DNA of 64,000 bases from Haemonchus contortus. Taxonomy: Eukaryota > Nematoda > Chromadorea > Rhabditida > Trichostrongylidae. Where the stretch lies: positions 37,860,468 through 37,924,467 of the forward strand of contig LS997563.1 of assembly GCA_000469685.2 (NCBI GenBank). Reading direction: 5' to 3'. How positions within the stretch are numbered: position 1 is the first letter of the stretch; each line of letters opens with the position of its first letter. This document shows, one piece after another, positions 1 through 10,600 of the stretch. The notes beneath the pieces are model-generated. The model was given only the letters and a program-made list of their open reading frames with translations, did not search any database and was not told the origin of the DNA. Position numbers and translations under genes: made by a program.

Positions 1-904
1 TGAGGCGTTATAAAAGCTCAAACATTGTCTTGTTTGTATCCTCGGACGAGTTTCACCAGCATTGTAGAGGCTGCACAGATCACAAAGGAACCCGTGTAGG
101 AAGTTCACACAACTTGTTGTGACCCATAGCGGCAGTGAAAGGTAGTTCTGTACAGTTCTGGCTTGATGTAGTCAACTCTTTGCGCAGTTGCAACAACCGA
201 AATCTCGTCCAAACACCCCTCCCATTTTTCCCACTTTTGAAGAGCCTTATTTTTCTCAAAATCGGCAATTTTTCTCGCTCTCTTCGCTACTAACAAACTA
301 TCTCCAACATATATTTCCGCTTTTCAACTAAAAAGGGGTACCTCATAATTATCGTGAACTGTGCCCTCAAACGTGAAGAAAGGCATACCGAGATTTCTTT
401 TTCTCATTCTAGACGGCGAACTTATTCTGCCAAGAAGAAATCTGGGCAGGTCATAGCGGAGTATGAGTTTCAAGCTGATCGGATTGTTGCCCTCTCATTT
501 TTAAAACACGCGGGTCAAAGTTAACCATTCGATTGTTCGAAATTATCCGAGCGGTTTGTCGAATAGCAATTCAAGGAGTAATACGAGCAAGTGAATAGAG
601 TGAAATTACTCCTATGTTACTGATAGTTCAGCAAAGATCTCTACTGCTGTGATGGAATTATGGTAAGAATAGTTTTTATCTTTCACCTTGTATCTTGCTG
701 AGTTTCGACCTTACAAACTTGCATCTGCTAGGTTAGGTGCAGTAGCGCTCAAAAGTATTCGGCCAACTTTAACTTGCCGTAACTGTTTTCCCAGTGGAGC
801 AAATCACATGAAATTTTGATATGTTCAGCTGAATCATGTTTTACACTGTCCAACACTACTTGACTGCAAAACAGCCATATCCACATAATAATCAGGTCGT
901 CAGG
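1..904. other. Intergenic; duplicated ShK upstream segment
   Basis: I see no gene here. Bases about 350-740 are a near-identical direct copy of about 1770-2160, the region upstream of ShK-A. Both contain the same run from a TACCGAGATTTCTTTTTCTC motif through CTGATAGTTCAGCAAAGATC to the GGTTAGGT end. This is the left edge of the tandem array and shows that the duplication unit extends beyond the peptide gene. The first 350 bases show nothing I recognise; the ORFs in them are short and lack splice context. Confidence 0.6.
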
Positions 905-1358
905 GTGGTTGATCATCGTATAGAGTCTGATTGAATTCAGGTTTAGTGTCTGTTCGAATTGGAAAATATTGGAAGCTAGCTCCAGTACAGTAAAACACTT
1001 CATGGCCTTTATCCTTTAACGATGGAACCTGTGCGTATCGGTGAGAAGCATTGCTCGGCTTGAGTGTTCCAGGTTTCTATAACTTCGACAGACGCAATCC
1101 TTGCTACGCAATGAGACCTTCTTTCGGGAAGCCCTAGTCATTGAAAATATTTGAATGACTTCGAGAATCAGACATGTACACATTTTCGGTTTATAGAAAA
1201 AATTTTAAAATCGTGTTTTCGGGCATCGAAACCTTCTGTATGGTAGAGCTTGACATTAACCTCTTATTGCTGCTTACAAACATTCAGTAGATCACGTTGA
1301 TAAAATATTCATCCATTCTGCTTAAATCAGCGAAATTTAAGCCAAGCTTTTCCATATT

Positions 1359-1647
1359 CTAAGCTAAGAAAACACCACATTGACCACATGATCGTGGGCA
1401 CATAGCTTTGTGATCTTCTGCCCACATACCGCTGTCGCAGCCACCGCTATAATACACTTGCTCACAGTATTCATCATCATAATGGTTTTTGCATTCCTGA
1501 AATGTTTTATGTCATCTGAGGAATAGAATTGTCGTACATTTCTCAACGAAGCTGGCCATGCTAACTTACCTCTTCACTAGCGCTGACGAATCCATCATGG
1601 AAGCTGAGTATCATCAGAGAGAGGCAAATGAAGTAGTAGAACAACAT
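1359..1647 (-). CDS. ShK-A: secreted ShKT-domain peptide, two exons
   Basis: Complement of join(1359..1496, 1570..1647), 71 residues. Exon 1 begins with ATG at 1647 and encodes a hydrophobic signal peptide (MLFYYFICLSLM..., with an SFHDGFVSA cleavage region). A 73-bp intron follows with donor GTAAGT and acceptor ACATTTCAG. Exon 2 encodes one ShKT domain with six cysteines spaced C-x8-C-x8-C-x12-C-x3-C-x2-C, ending CPRSCGQC plus a five-residue tail. ShKT domains form three disulfides; in parasitic nematodes such peptides are abundant excretory-secretory products and some block Kv1 channels, but the Lys-Tyr dyad of classical channel blockers is not visible here, so function is open. Exon 2 is almost identical to that of ShK-C, indicating recent duplication. 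The family is clear; the biological role is inferred. Confidence 0.85.
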
Positions 1648-2159
1648 CGTCGGATTGATCTGACGGCTGATCTGCTAAATTGTTAGGAAAGTGCACTTCA
1701 GAAATGCATACATTTGTATAGATCCACATATTGCACCTCACGTACAACCATGCCCATCTGATGAACGTGTACTTTCGTCCGTGACTTAAACGTGAACAAA
1801 GGTATACCGAGATTTCTTTTTCTCCTTCTAGTTGTTAGAACTTATTCTGCCAAGAAATCTGGGCAGGTCATAGCGGAAAATAAGTTTCAAGCTTACCGGT
1901 TTGTTGCCCCCTCATTTGTAAAACACGCATATCAAAGTTAACCATTCGATTGTTCGAAATTATCCGAGCGGTTTGTCGAATAGCAATTCAAGGAGTAATA
2001 CGAGCAAGTGAATAGAGTGAAATTACTCCTATGTTACTGATAGTTCAGCAAAGATCTCTACTGCTGTGATGGAATTATGGTAAAAATAGTTTTTATCTTT
2101 CACCTTGTATCTTGCTGAGTTTCGACCTTACAAATTTGCATCTGTTAGGTTAGGTATAT

Positions 2160-2470
2160 ATTAGAGCTTTTAGTAAAGCAAACGTTATATCTTACTAACA
2201 AAAATACCGAAATCTTTCACTTCACATGCAAAACACTAGGTGGTTAAAAACAGAACTTGGTTTCTTTTCATGATTATTCAAATTTAATGCATCAGCTGAA
2301 AATTAAATTTAATGCATTCAACACTGATATATCATGAAATCCTCCCCGTCCCCCGTATTTCTAGAAATCTGGTGAATTGAAATTGAAGTACAATCTAAAA
2401 GTGTGATCGGCTTTGGGCACTATGTACGAAGAAAGGAAGCGAATGCTGACTGAGGTTATTCACCCAATAG
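2160..2470. other. ShK-A upstream spacer, no gene
   Basis: AT-rich upstream sequence of ShK-A, paralogous to about 8600-8980 upstream of ShK-C (shared words include aaaatac/tcgaaatctttcactt and the cccccgtat motif). I see no convincing coding exon. Confidence 0.5.
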
Positions 2471-2474
2471 CAAG

Positions 2475-2483
2475 CCTTATATA
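2475..2483. promoter_or_regulatory. Distal CCTTATATA box of unit A
   Basis: CCTTATATA, preceded by AATAGCAAG, 828 bp upstream of the ShK-A ATG. The same box occurs at a similar distance upstream of all eight ShK genes. Function is not known: it may be a TATA box of a second transcript or an enhancer element. Confidence 0.45.
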
Positions 2484-2534
2484 TGATTTATACAGTAATA
2501 CTGTATGCTTTTGAAGGGACACTTGCACCCTTTT

Positions 2535-2800
2535 TTTACCACTCTATCCTTTTGAAAAAGTTTGCTCATATGCTCGTTGTAGCAAACACGGAATCATGGA
2601 AGATGGGGCTTTCCGTTTTGTACACGTTCGGTTTTCTTCATCATGGACATTCTCCAGCACTGATGGTATGCTTTTTTCACAGGATTACGTGCAAACATCC
2701 AACGACTGTGAATGGATATGGAGAAAAAGCTGGCCTGCATCTGGGAACAAAAAGTCCTTCCCAGGCACCTAGACTGCTGTATAAACACTAAAGAATGTCC
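2535..2800. repeat. Conserved spacer block, copy A
   Basis: Block of about 260 bp repeated in six units (also near 9100, 16455, 21665, 25305 and 29045). Diagnostic words are TTGCTCATATGC, TTCCGTTTTGTACACGTTCG and CTGCTGTATAAAC. On the plus strand copies A and D share a diverged open frame with VCSYA(R/G)CS near the start and PGT-stop at the end; the other copies are broken. It is either an ancient co-duplicated exon or a conserved regulatory block. Confidence 0.55.
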
Positions 2801-2889
2801 AATGAATATTTCCAACATTACTTGACTCAGTGCCCTTTTCAGCTTCTGGTCTGAGACACTGAACTTACATTTTTTCTACTGCTCAGTTC

Positions 2890-3270
2890 ATGAATTGAAT
2901 TCATTTACATTCTAATTTTTGCTATTTTCAAAAATGTGGATTTTCGGACGAGCGATGACGGATTGTTCAGTGGATTATGTTATAATCGTCTACCTAACTG
3001 AGGAGGACTTCCACTACAAAAATACAGGGTTTTCCGCTAAAATTTGGCATATCGAAAATGTGAATAAGTCTATGACATGGCGTAAACGTATGCACAAATG
3101 ATAAGGAGCTGGACTTTCCTTTTAAACTCCATTCGAGATCACATTCGACAGGCTTCAAAGTGTTCTCCATCGAGAGCTCCACCCAATTGAATGCTACTTG
3201 TTCACGAATATGCCCGAGAATGCTTGAATTTCATCCATAGTGGACTAGCTTTCGAGATTATAATATTTTT
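2890..3270. repeat. Spacer block 2, copy A
   Basis: Non-coding segment homologous to 9420-9780 and 17440-17790. Shared words include GACGAG(A/C)G(A/G)TG(A/G)CGGATT, a GCG(T/C)AAACGTATG run and TGTTCTCCAT(C/T)GA. It marks the outer part of the duplicated unit. Confidence 0.6.
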
Positions 3271-3479
3271 GAAGAATAATATTAGTCTGAGGAGTACAAT
3301 AGGAACAGGAACGTGGCTTCATGTTATTCCTCAAAAACGAGCTTTATTGTCATTCAGCAGCTCCTCCTTTCAGAGAGCGAAATTCAATAGAGAACACGGT
3401 CAGCTTCAAGATTCACCATACCACGGTTCCACCGCAGAAGGAAAAAATTTCGCAGGTGTATCAGCGACATATGTATAAA

Positions 3480-4130
3480 GCTTCTTGCAGTATTACCTTG
3501 AAGGTATTGCTTCCTCAAACCACAACAACTGTCTAAATCGCTCCTATAATCTGCTCTTAGCTGTCTTATGCCCGTATCCAAGAAGTCGGTTTCATGAGGG
3601 AGGTTGGCATACCCGTGTGCCGGAGTTCCGACTATGTCCCGTGATTCCTTCTTAGATGAAGTACACCGGCCAACTAGCGCGGTTACCGGCTATCTGATTT
3701 CTTCTTCTCCAAAGCTGTCAACTCAGCTATCGTAGCGTGTGTGGCCTACTCTTCGTAGATGGGTTCATTTCCACATTCACTCTAGTTTAGGTACTGGTAC
3801 TTCAGCGAACTGTCTCTGCTCGCTCAGCTCATCTCGTTTTATTCTGATCTAGGTAGGGCTCTTCTACAATAGTAAACCTGTCCTCAGTTCCCTCTATTGG
3901 CCCCCTCAGTTGAGTGTATAAGTAAATAAAATCAATACAAAGGAAATGAACAATTCTGACCAGCTCTCTGGAGCTGCACAACAAAGCGATCATCCTTGAA
4001 ACCAACACTTGGCAAAGACGCGTGTGAAATCCTTTCTTGCTTCGAGGCTCTCCTTAGGTTGAGAAAAAAATCAGACTTGAAATCGACAACCTATTCGGAT
4101 TTTAAGGGTGACAGCACTTCTCATAGAGTT
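3480..4130. other. No gene recognised
   Basis: Short overlapping ORFs only, none with a family match or splice context that I can defend. Confidence 0.4.
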
Positions 4131-4133
4131 CCC

Positions 4134-4420
4134 ATGGCGAGCGTCAGTAGTTCCGCGGTGACTGCCGTATCCTTCCACTGAAATAACACCTTCTCCTTCA
4201 TATTGCGCGATGATGATGTTCATATCACGACGCGATTTTTGGGAAGATGTACCCACACCCCACATATTTTCAATGAGTAACGTATACGTTCAATGATGAT
4301 GAAGTAAAGGGTGATGCACAACAATAATAGATAAATTCAGGCATTCATCTGATTGGAATTACGGAAAACTCCGAAATAATGTTGGTTTTCTCAGCATGTA
4401 CCATGTTTTCTCATGGATAC
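4134..4420. repeat. Dispersed repeat R1, copy 1
   Basis: Similar sequence occurs at 12150-12450, 20236-20460 and, shorter, at 55555-55720 inside a peroxidase intron. Shared features are a CAGTAGTTCCGCGGTGACTG-like start, a CGACGCGAT(T) motif, ACCCACA(A/C)CCC and, in the first three, CATTCATCTGATTGGAAT. In the first three places it lies just 3' of a ShK gene; the copy at 55.6 kb shows that part of it is mobile. Confidence 0.55.
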
Positions 4421-4497
4421 TTCTGCTATTGTTTACAACTGTCATTTATCGGGTTCACCTATAAAATAAGATGATATATTTACTGATCTTGCATTAA

Positions 4498-5010
4498 CCC
4501 ATTGACGACCATCGTTGCAGTCCACATGTGGACTGCATGGTCCCGGACGGCCAATTTCTTTAATTTTGAACTGGAGGTTGTTTAATTTTTTCTGAGTTCG
4601 CAAGTTTAGGATATGACTAACGATGATGGTAGGTGGCACTTCAATTTTAGTCAGCTAGTGATGGATTATGATGAGGAGAAGTTCCTCATTCACTAATTCT
4701 TTTCAGAAAAAGAAATCATTGAAGGGCCACATGTTTCTTCGAAAAAACACCGGTGTGGTGTAAAACTGTCTAAATTAGTGCGGAAGGTGGATATACTCTG
4801 AAAACCAAAGGCTAAAATATAAGTATGTATGATGTCTATGCTTATTGTTATTATCTATTAATTGCAAAATTAGAAGATTTCTTGGGACCACACAGTATAT
4901 AGTTTAACTTAGACCTGATCTTATGTTTCGACAAGAAAGATCGTAAAAAAGTGGCGATAAATAAAATATACAACTGCAGTCCACATGTGGACTGCATGGT
5001 CGTCAATGGG
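4498..5010. mobile_element. piggyBac-like MITE at a TTAA site
   Basis: A 513-bp element flanked on both sides by TTAA (4494-4497 and 5011-5014). Its ends are inverted copies: CCCATTGACGACCAT at the left and ATGGTCGTCAATGGG at the right. Each end also carries the internal palindrome GCAGTCCACATGTGGACTGC. TTAA duplication with CCC-initial termini is the hallmark of the piggyBac superfamily. The interior has no intact transposase, so it is a non-autonomous copy. It sits immediately 3' of the ShK-B coding region: the intact paralogue ShK-E has uninterrupted sequence at the matching point (GATCTTGCATTGG). Confidence 0.85.
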
Positions 5011-5031
5011 TTAAAGAGCGTTCACATTGTT

Positions 5032-6069
5032 TTATTCGACTAAACCCAACTCTTTGCATACATTACATGTTTTCGGGCACGTTCTGAGCATGAAACTTCC
5101 AGATATTTATTTATTTATCTATTTACTATGCTCCCGAGAGCGCGCTACAGTCCGGCAATGCAAGAACTAACGAGACTGCAAAGATGTTAGGTCTAGGATC
5201 AACAAAAAAGAAACAGAAACCAAGCAAAAAATAGAAAAAAAGAACTGAACATGACTAAATGTATATTAAAACAATCCATTCTTGAATCAGCTCACTACTT
5301 GGGACGGAAAGAAGAGAGAGCAGAGAAAATTAGGAAATTACGTTTCGCTTGTTGAGCGGTCTGGTTCACTGTTTCCAATTAAGCCTGGACTAATGCACTG
5401 AAGTGATTAATAGACAACCAGCCGGAGCATCGAACGCACCGAATATCAACAGGTGCGACTCAGAAAGCTCTGGACAGGAGCGGATAGCCGAGAACACTTA
5501 ACGTGCAACAACCAAGCGTTTCCTAAGACACAGGCCTGCATCAGTCGGCTATAATGCCCACTCGCCCGTCATAGGGGCTTACCGAAACTTCGAGACACGG
5601 GTATACCCACAACCCGCGTGGAGACGGCAAGCTAGACGAGTGTCCCGGGTGAGGCACATGATAGCAGACGAAATGTGACCAGTGTCCTCTCAGATCCGGA
5701 GCTCTGGGGAGACGTTGAAGTACAATTGGATAAAAATTGGACCGCCAGCTGATATGCCTAGCCAAAAGCTGTGCTTGGGCAAGTCGTGTCCAAGCAAGAC
5801 CACTAGCCAAGGAGTCACTGAGCTATCAATAAAGAGAGGAACGAGAGATATACCAGAGGTGCAGAGAGAAGGAGTCAGAGTTTTACAGTTGAAGGTTGGT
5901 GAATCTTCACACTTCTGTGCCTTCTGAAAAAGAAGTCGTTGAGCACCATAAGAAGAATGGTACCATTGTCAACTTACAGGTTCATTTTTTCTACCAATTG
6001 TTAGACCGGCATGGACGACTCCATCATGTAAACTGAGCACCACTGATAGGCAGATGAAGTAGTAGAACC
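5032..6069 (-). pseudogene. ShK-B: disrupted ShKT peptide gene
   Basis: Exon 2 remnants lie at 5849-5923 (acceptor TTTTTCAG, first three domain cysteines) and 5032-5106 (last three cysteines, ending in TAA). They are separated by a 739-bp insertion that ends the frame in the middle of the domain. Exon 1 at 5978-6069 keeps the signal-peptide body (FYYFICLSVVLS) and a GTAAGT donor, but the ATG-TGG start shared by paralogues E, F and G is replaced by other bases. An in-frame ATG exists far upstream at 6262 but would give an atypical leader. Closest relative in the window is ShK-E. This is a dead copy with at least two independent lesions. Confidence 0.85.
5107..5845 (-). mobile_element. Retroposon inserted in ShK-B exon 2
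   Basis: Insertion of 739 bp flanked by the 6-bp duplication AGATAT (5101-5106 and 5846-5851). The ShK-E sequence at the same point has a single AGATAT. The low-coordinate end is a run of TTTATTTATTTATCTATTTA, which read on the minus strand is a TAAA-type 3' tail, so this is a retroposed sequence in minus orientation. I find no reverse transcriptase, nor A and B boxes of a tRNA-type SINE. It is an unclassified non-autonomous element. Confidence 0.7.
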
Positions 6070-7410
6070 GTTGAATGTTGGGTGTCGTCACAATAAATCT
6101 GCCTGTAAATTGCCTGAAATGTGTACATACATTAGAAAGGTATAAAAAAGAACCGCGGTTTCTTCCACCTACGAACCATTTCAGGCAAATAAGCATGACG
6201 GCTCTTTGTAATCCCTCATATGCCAGAAAGTAGAGAATGCCAGAAAGTGAAGAAACCTTCACCCGTTACTCGCAAAATTCGTTTTGATTTGAACAATATC
6301 TGTATAGTCGATTATCCGCTTGTCTCCAGCAGAGCTACGGCTTACTGTACCAAAGGGAGTTCTGATCACCTCTCTGCAAAGCAAAATCAGGAACACTTTT
6401 TTTGCGCAGCTTCAGAAGAGTCGGAATACCTCATTTCAACTGGAGTGGTCCACGCAGAGACGATGGTTTGAGAAATAGCTACCATCAGTGAAAACGGGCA
6501 CTGTAAATAAGCTCATGTGTCACTGTTGAGGAGCGGATCTTTTGCTTCAGCTACTGAGCCCGGTACCCATATTCTTGTTCCAGCATGGGACCTAGCTTGG
6601 CATTGTCAAAAGTGCCAAAAAGTTCCTCCCATCCTTTTTGACATGTCTCCAGTCATAGAGATGGGAAGCCTGAAGCCATAGAACGGTCTGCTCCAAGCAC
6701 TTTGAAGAAATGAGAGCGGTGAGATGAACTACGTCAGTAATTGAATAGCAGACCTTATATAGGGAATTATTTAGTGATGTTCGATGTTGTACTAATAAGT
6801 GAGGAGGACATGGGGCCCGCAAATAGAGAATTCATGTGCGTGCACGGGCTTCAATGAAGTGGGTTGCTGTATTGATGTACAAAGTTGGTGAAGTTGAAGT
6901 TGTTTATCTTCATGCAATCATAGTACCGACTGGCAAAGAAACATAGAAAAGGTGTGCCGGGAGTGACGAAGTTCATTTTGTGCCGTGCGCATTCTATGCG
7001 GCTATGTCCTGTTCTGAATGCTGAACAGTGAATGATATCCTGGTGTCTCCCAGGGTCTTGCCAGGTGACAAGTCGCGAACGGCAACAATTTATAAAGCAG
7101 CACAATGAATTAACAGTTGAAAAAAATGAAAAAGGGTCAGGGCTAGAATCCCTTGAGACTCTAGGAAGTCGAGGGATGCAGCTGGAGTCGAAGTGACGAA
7201 GTAGAAGAAGAAGACGAATTCAGTACTGGGGGTCGGCCTTTTATACGGTACGTCCCGCCCGATCAAGACGCGTGAAAAGTGATCTTCCAGCAAGACGGTG
7301 CCGTACCGTATGACTTGCCATCCTGCCGTGATCACACAATTTCATGTTTCATGTTTCTCAGTCGGTCTTCTAAGAAGAGTCCGGCAAGGCTTCACTGGGA
7401 CTTCTAAGGT
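6070..7410. other. ShK-B upstream region
   Basis: Upstream sequence of unit B, carrying the distal box at 6753. The minus strand below the box (about 6590-6750) resembles the same region in units D, E and F. Near 7255-7335 the plus strand reads VIFQQDGAV, a motif typical of Tc1/mariner-like transposases, but no longer frame survives, so at most a scrap of a DDE transposase is present. No ShK or other gene is recognised. Confidence 0.45.
6753..6763. promoter_or_regulatory. Distal CCTTATATAGG box of unit B
   Basis: Near-palindromic CCTTATATAGG, about 0.68 kb upstream of the ShK-B exon 1. On the minus strand it is followed by a motif TACTGACGTAGTTCATCTCACCG that has close counterparts in units D, E and F. 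Confidence 0.45.
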
Positions 7411-7871
7411 CGTCAAGGTGATTGGTCATTGTACAGAGTTTGGTTGAATTCCGGTTCAGTGTCTATTCAGTTTGGAAAATATTGGAAGCTAGCTCCGGTT
7501 CAGTGAAACACTTTACGGCTTTTATCCTTCAACGATGGAACCTGTGCGTATCGGTGACAAGCATTTCACTGCTTGAGTGTTCCAGGTTCCTATAATGTCG
7601 ACAGACGCAGTCCTTGCTACGCAATGAGACCTTCTTTGGGGAAGCCCTAGTCATTGAAAATATTTGGATGACTTTAAGAATCAGACATGTACACATTTTC
7701 GGTTTATAGAGGAAATTTTAATAGCGTGTTTTTGGGCATCGAAACCTTCTGTATGAGAGAGCCTGACATTACCCTTTTACTGCTGCTTACAAACATTCAG
7801 TAGATCACGTTGATAAAATATTCATTCATTATGCCTAAATTAGCGAAATTCAAGCCAAGCCTTTCCATATT

Positions 7872-8159
7872 CTAATCTGAGAAAACACCACATTCACCAC
7901 AAGATCGAGGGCACATAGCTTTGTGATCTTCTGCCCACATACCGCTGTCGCAGCCACCGCTATAATACACTTGTTCACAGTATTCATCATCATAATGGTT
8001 TTTGCATTCCCGAAATCCTTTGTGCCATCTGCGGAATAGAATTGTCGTACATTTTGCAATGAGGATGCCATGCTTACTTACCTCTTCAGCGCTGACGAAT
8101 CCATCATGGAAGCCAAAGTTGATCATCATAGAGAGGCAAATGAAGTAGTAGAACCACAT
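7872..8159 (-). CDS. ShK-C: ShKT peptide with retained open intron
   Basis: An uninterrupted ORF of 95 codons: signal peptide (MWFYYFICLSMM...), then the position of the family intron, then an ShKT domain with the same six-cysteine spacing as ShK-A (x8, x8, x12, x3, x2) ending CPRSCGECGVFSD. The ancestral donor GTAAGT is kept at 8081, but the acceptor that reads TTTCAG in ShK-A and ShK-H reads TTTCGG here. The 72-bp intron (8010-8081) is a multiple of three with no stop, so the unspliced mRNA encodes a 24-residue insert between leader and domain, which adds one cysteine. An alternative acceptor (CCGCAG, 19 nt upstream) would shift the frame. It may therefore be an intronless-by-retention gene, or dying. 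Confidence 0.75.
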   Translation of the reverse strand: MWFYYFICLSMMINFGFHDGFVSAEEVSKHGILIAKCTTILFRRWHKGFRECKNHYDDEYCEQVYYSGGCDSGMWAEDHKAMCPRSCGECGVFSD

Positions 8160-8599
8160 CGTTGGATCGATCTGAATATTGATCTGCTTTTGAAATGTTA
8201 GGAAAGTGTACTTGGTCGATCTGACATAAGTACTTTCGTTCAGTGTAAGCTCTCAGACGTGGTTGAAGGTATGCCAAGATTTTTCTGCCCCAAAACAACC
8301 CCTTCAGAGATGCCTGGTTTCCCCTATCTTGTTGTAAGAGCTTACTCTGTCAAAAAGAGTACTGGACAGGTCATAGCGAAGTAAGAACTTCAAGGCTTAT
8401 CGGTTTGTTCGGCTCTTATTTTTAAAACTTCCGAGTCAAAATCACCCATTCGATTTTTTAAAATTATTCAGGCAATTCATCAAGGAGCAATTCGAAGAGT
8501 AATACGAACGAGCTAGTGAAGTAAAATTACTTCTGTGTTGCTGATCATCGAGCAAACTTCTTTACTTTTGCGATGGAAACCTGGTGACCGTCGTGTAGT

Positions 8600-8979
8600 T
8601 TTCATCTTTCATCTAGTACGTTGGATCTCTCAGGTATATACAAGCCTTTGGCAAAGCAAACTTAAGATTTTACATCCAAAAATATCAAAATCTTTCACTT
8701 TGCTTGCAAAACGTGAGGTGAGTAGAGAGAGAACTTTTTTTAAGCATGAAATGGATGGGTAATGCATTTCCTCACAAGCGCCCTGCATGGAAATCTACAT
8801 TTCTCCTCGTTAATCTGCATTCCCTGAATTCAAACCTGATATGTCACGAAGTCTTCCCCCTACCCCGTATTATTCGAGAAATTTGCAGGTGAAGTGAAAT
8901 TTAAGCACAAACCAAAAGTGTGAGCACTACGAAGAAAAGGATGCGTTACAATGACTGATGTTAAGCACCGAATAGCAAG
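8600..8979. other. ShK-C upstream spacer, no gene
   Basis: Counterpart of the ShK-A upstream spacer. I see no exon. A GTATATAC motif (about 8634-8641) is the nearest TATA-like sequence but is unproven. Confidence 0.4.
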
Positions 8980-8989
8980 CCTTATATAG
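8980..8989. promoter_or_regulatory. Distal CCTTATATAG box of unit C
   Basis: CCTTATATAG preceded by AATAGCAAG as in unit A, 821 bp upstream of the ShK-C ATG. Confidence 0.45.
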
Positions 8990-9099
8990 TTATTTACCCA
9001 ATAAAAATATTTGTTCTACTGCTATTATTTATAGAAGGATCCGAAAAGTGCATGTCTGTGTGTCTGTGTAGAAGTTTTTCTGATGCAGATACACATCCA

Positions 9100-9350
9100 C
9101 TTTTTTTACCCCTTTAAAGTTTGTTCATATGCTCATCGTAGCAAAAAGAGAATCATGAAAAGATGGGACTTTCCGTTTTGTACACTTTCGCGTCTCATTA
9201 TCAGGATATTCTCCTGAATTGATGGCTTGCTGTGTTCACGAGGGATTACGGGCAAACATCAAACATGGGGCTGTATATGGAGAAAAAGCTTGCCTGTATC
9301 TGTAAAGCAAACGGTCCCTCCCGGGCATTTGCAGGCTGCTGAATAAACCA
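9100..9350. repeat. Conserved spacer block, copy C
   Basis: Counterpart of 2535-2800, with TTTGTTCATATGCTC, TTCCGTTTTGTACACTTTCG and GGCTGCTGAATAAAC. The plus-strand frame is interrupted. Confidence 0.55.
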
Positions 9351-9419
9351 TTGAAGGATTCCAGTGAACAGTTTTACCCCTAGTTGAAGCAGTTCTTTCA
9401 TCGTCCTCGGATCTTGAAC

Positions 9420-9780
9420 ATTGAATTCCCTTACATTCTATTTCTTTTCATTTTTAAAAATGTAAACTTTTGGACGAGAGATGGCGGATTGGTTTGGTGG
9501 ATCCTATGGTAATCGCCGACCCAGCTGAGGTCAGCTTCACTACAAAAACACATGGGAACTGAAAATTGAAGCATCGAAATTGCTCTCAAATCGGTGACAT
9601 GGCGTAAACGTATGCACAAGCGATAAGGATTTGGTTGAATGTTCCATAGTTGGCTGCAAGCAAAATCACATTACATCAAGCCTTAGGATGTTCTCCATTG
9701 ACGTCTTCGCACAACTGAACTCTGCCTATTCACAAATCTCTTCAGTTTGTCCGTGTAGATATTGCCTTTGTCCCCACACA
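9420..9780. repeat. Spacer block 2, copy C
   Basis: Homologous to 2890-3270 and 17440-17790, including GGACGAGAGATGGCGGATT and GCGTAAACGTATGCACAAG. Confidence 0.6.
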
Positions 9781-10369
9781 AAGACAATAAGGAAAGGTAA
9801 GGAGCGCTGTAAATGGCACGTCCCTACTTGGAGCGGGAAGTGGCCGTGATCCTCCAGATCGCTCAGTCACCAGACTTCTAAGGGCGTCCAACTTTTATCG
9901 ACGATTCAATGAGTCAAATCGCGGCCCTACTTTTTCTCAATTTCTTCTGAGCACTCTTTACTATGTGAGGTAACTGGCTTTGTAATTTGTTACAATGTTC
10001 ACTCATACGCTTCACTTCGTAATTCCATCTATTGACTATGCATGTAGTGCTCGCCACCATTTGCAGCTATACAACCTCATTTGAGAAGTAAAAGGTTTGA
10101 AGGAATGGACCGGAAATAAAGGCCTGTTATCATCTGTTAGTGAAGAAAATAATGGTTTTGTTGAAAACCATGATTATTTTTTGTGGTCGATTCTGGAGTT
10201 CGAGAAGTTTGAGAAGATCAAAAGAAGTAATCTGGGCGAATACTTTGGTTTTCGTAAGATTTCCAACGATCCTACCTCTATTACCGTGGCTTTTACGGTT
10301 GCGGCACTGATACAGGTACACGTTTCACCGTAGGTCCCCCTTACACTTCAACTGACGCAATCTGTGTAC

Positions 10370-10600
10370 TACTGGGAATTAATTCGCTTCCATATTTGAG
10401 CCCTGAACGATGTTCCGAGGCAGCTCTCCATCGCGGAAATGTCACGTATCATTCGTCCGGCACCTCCTCAGTTACTCGGAGACCACTTTTTGTAGAGTCT
10501 GTCTTCAGATAGTTCCAGTTTTTCACCACCAATTACCGTCAAATCGTTAAACATACCATTTCTTAGAGTTCATGAACGACCTTATTGTAAACTTTCTCCG
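10370..10600. repeat. Unit repeat, paralogue of 20003-20235
   Basis: Begins at CTACTGGGAATTA and shares AGCTCTCCAT, GGCACCTCCTCAGT and CTTCAGATAG-TCCAGTTTTT with 20003-20235. In this copy the sequence to its left is uninterrupted, which makes it the empty-site reference for the RTE insertion at 18484. Confidence 0.65.

Noticed and set aside
4494..5016. CRISPR or hairpin terminator reading of the GCAGTCCACATGTGGACTGC palindromes
   Set aside because: Two copies only, located at the two ends of a TTAA-flanked element; they belong to piggyBac-like termini.
7255..7335. Functional DDE transposase from the FQQDGAV motif
   Set aside because: Only a single short motif survives, with a stop just upstream and no other catalytic residue.
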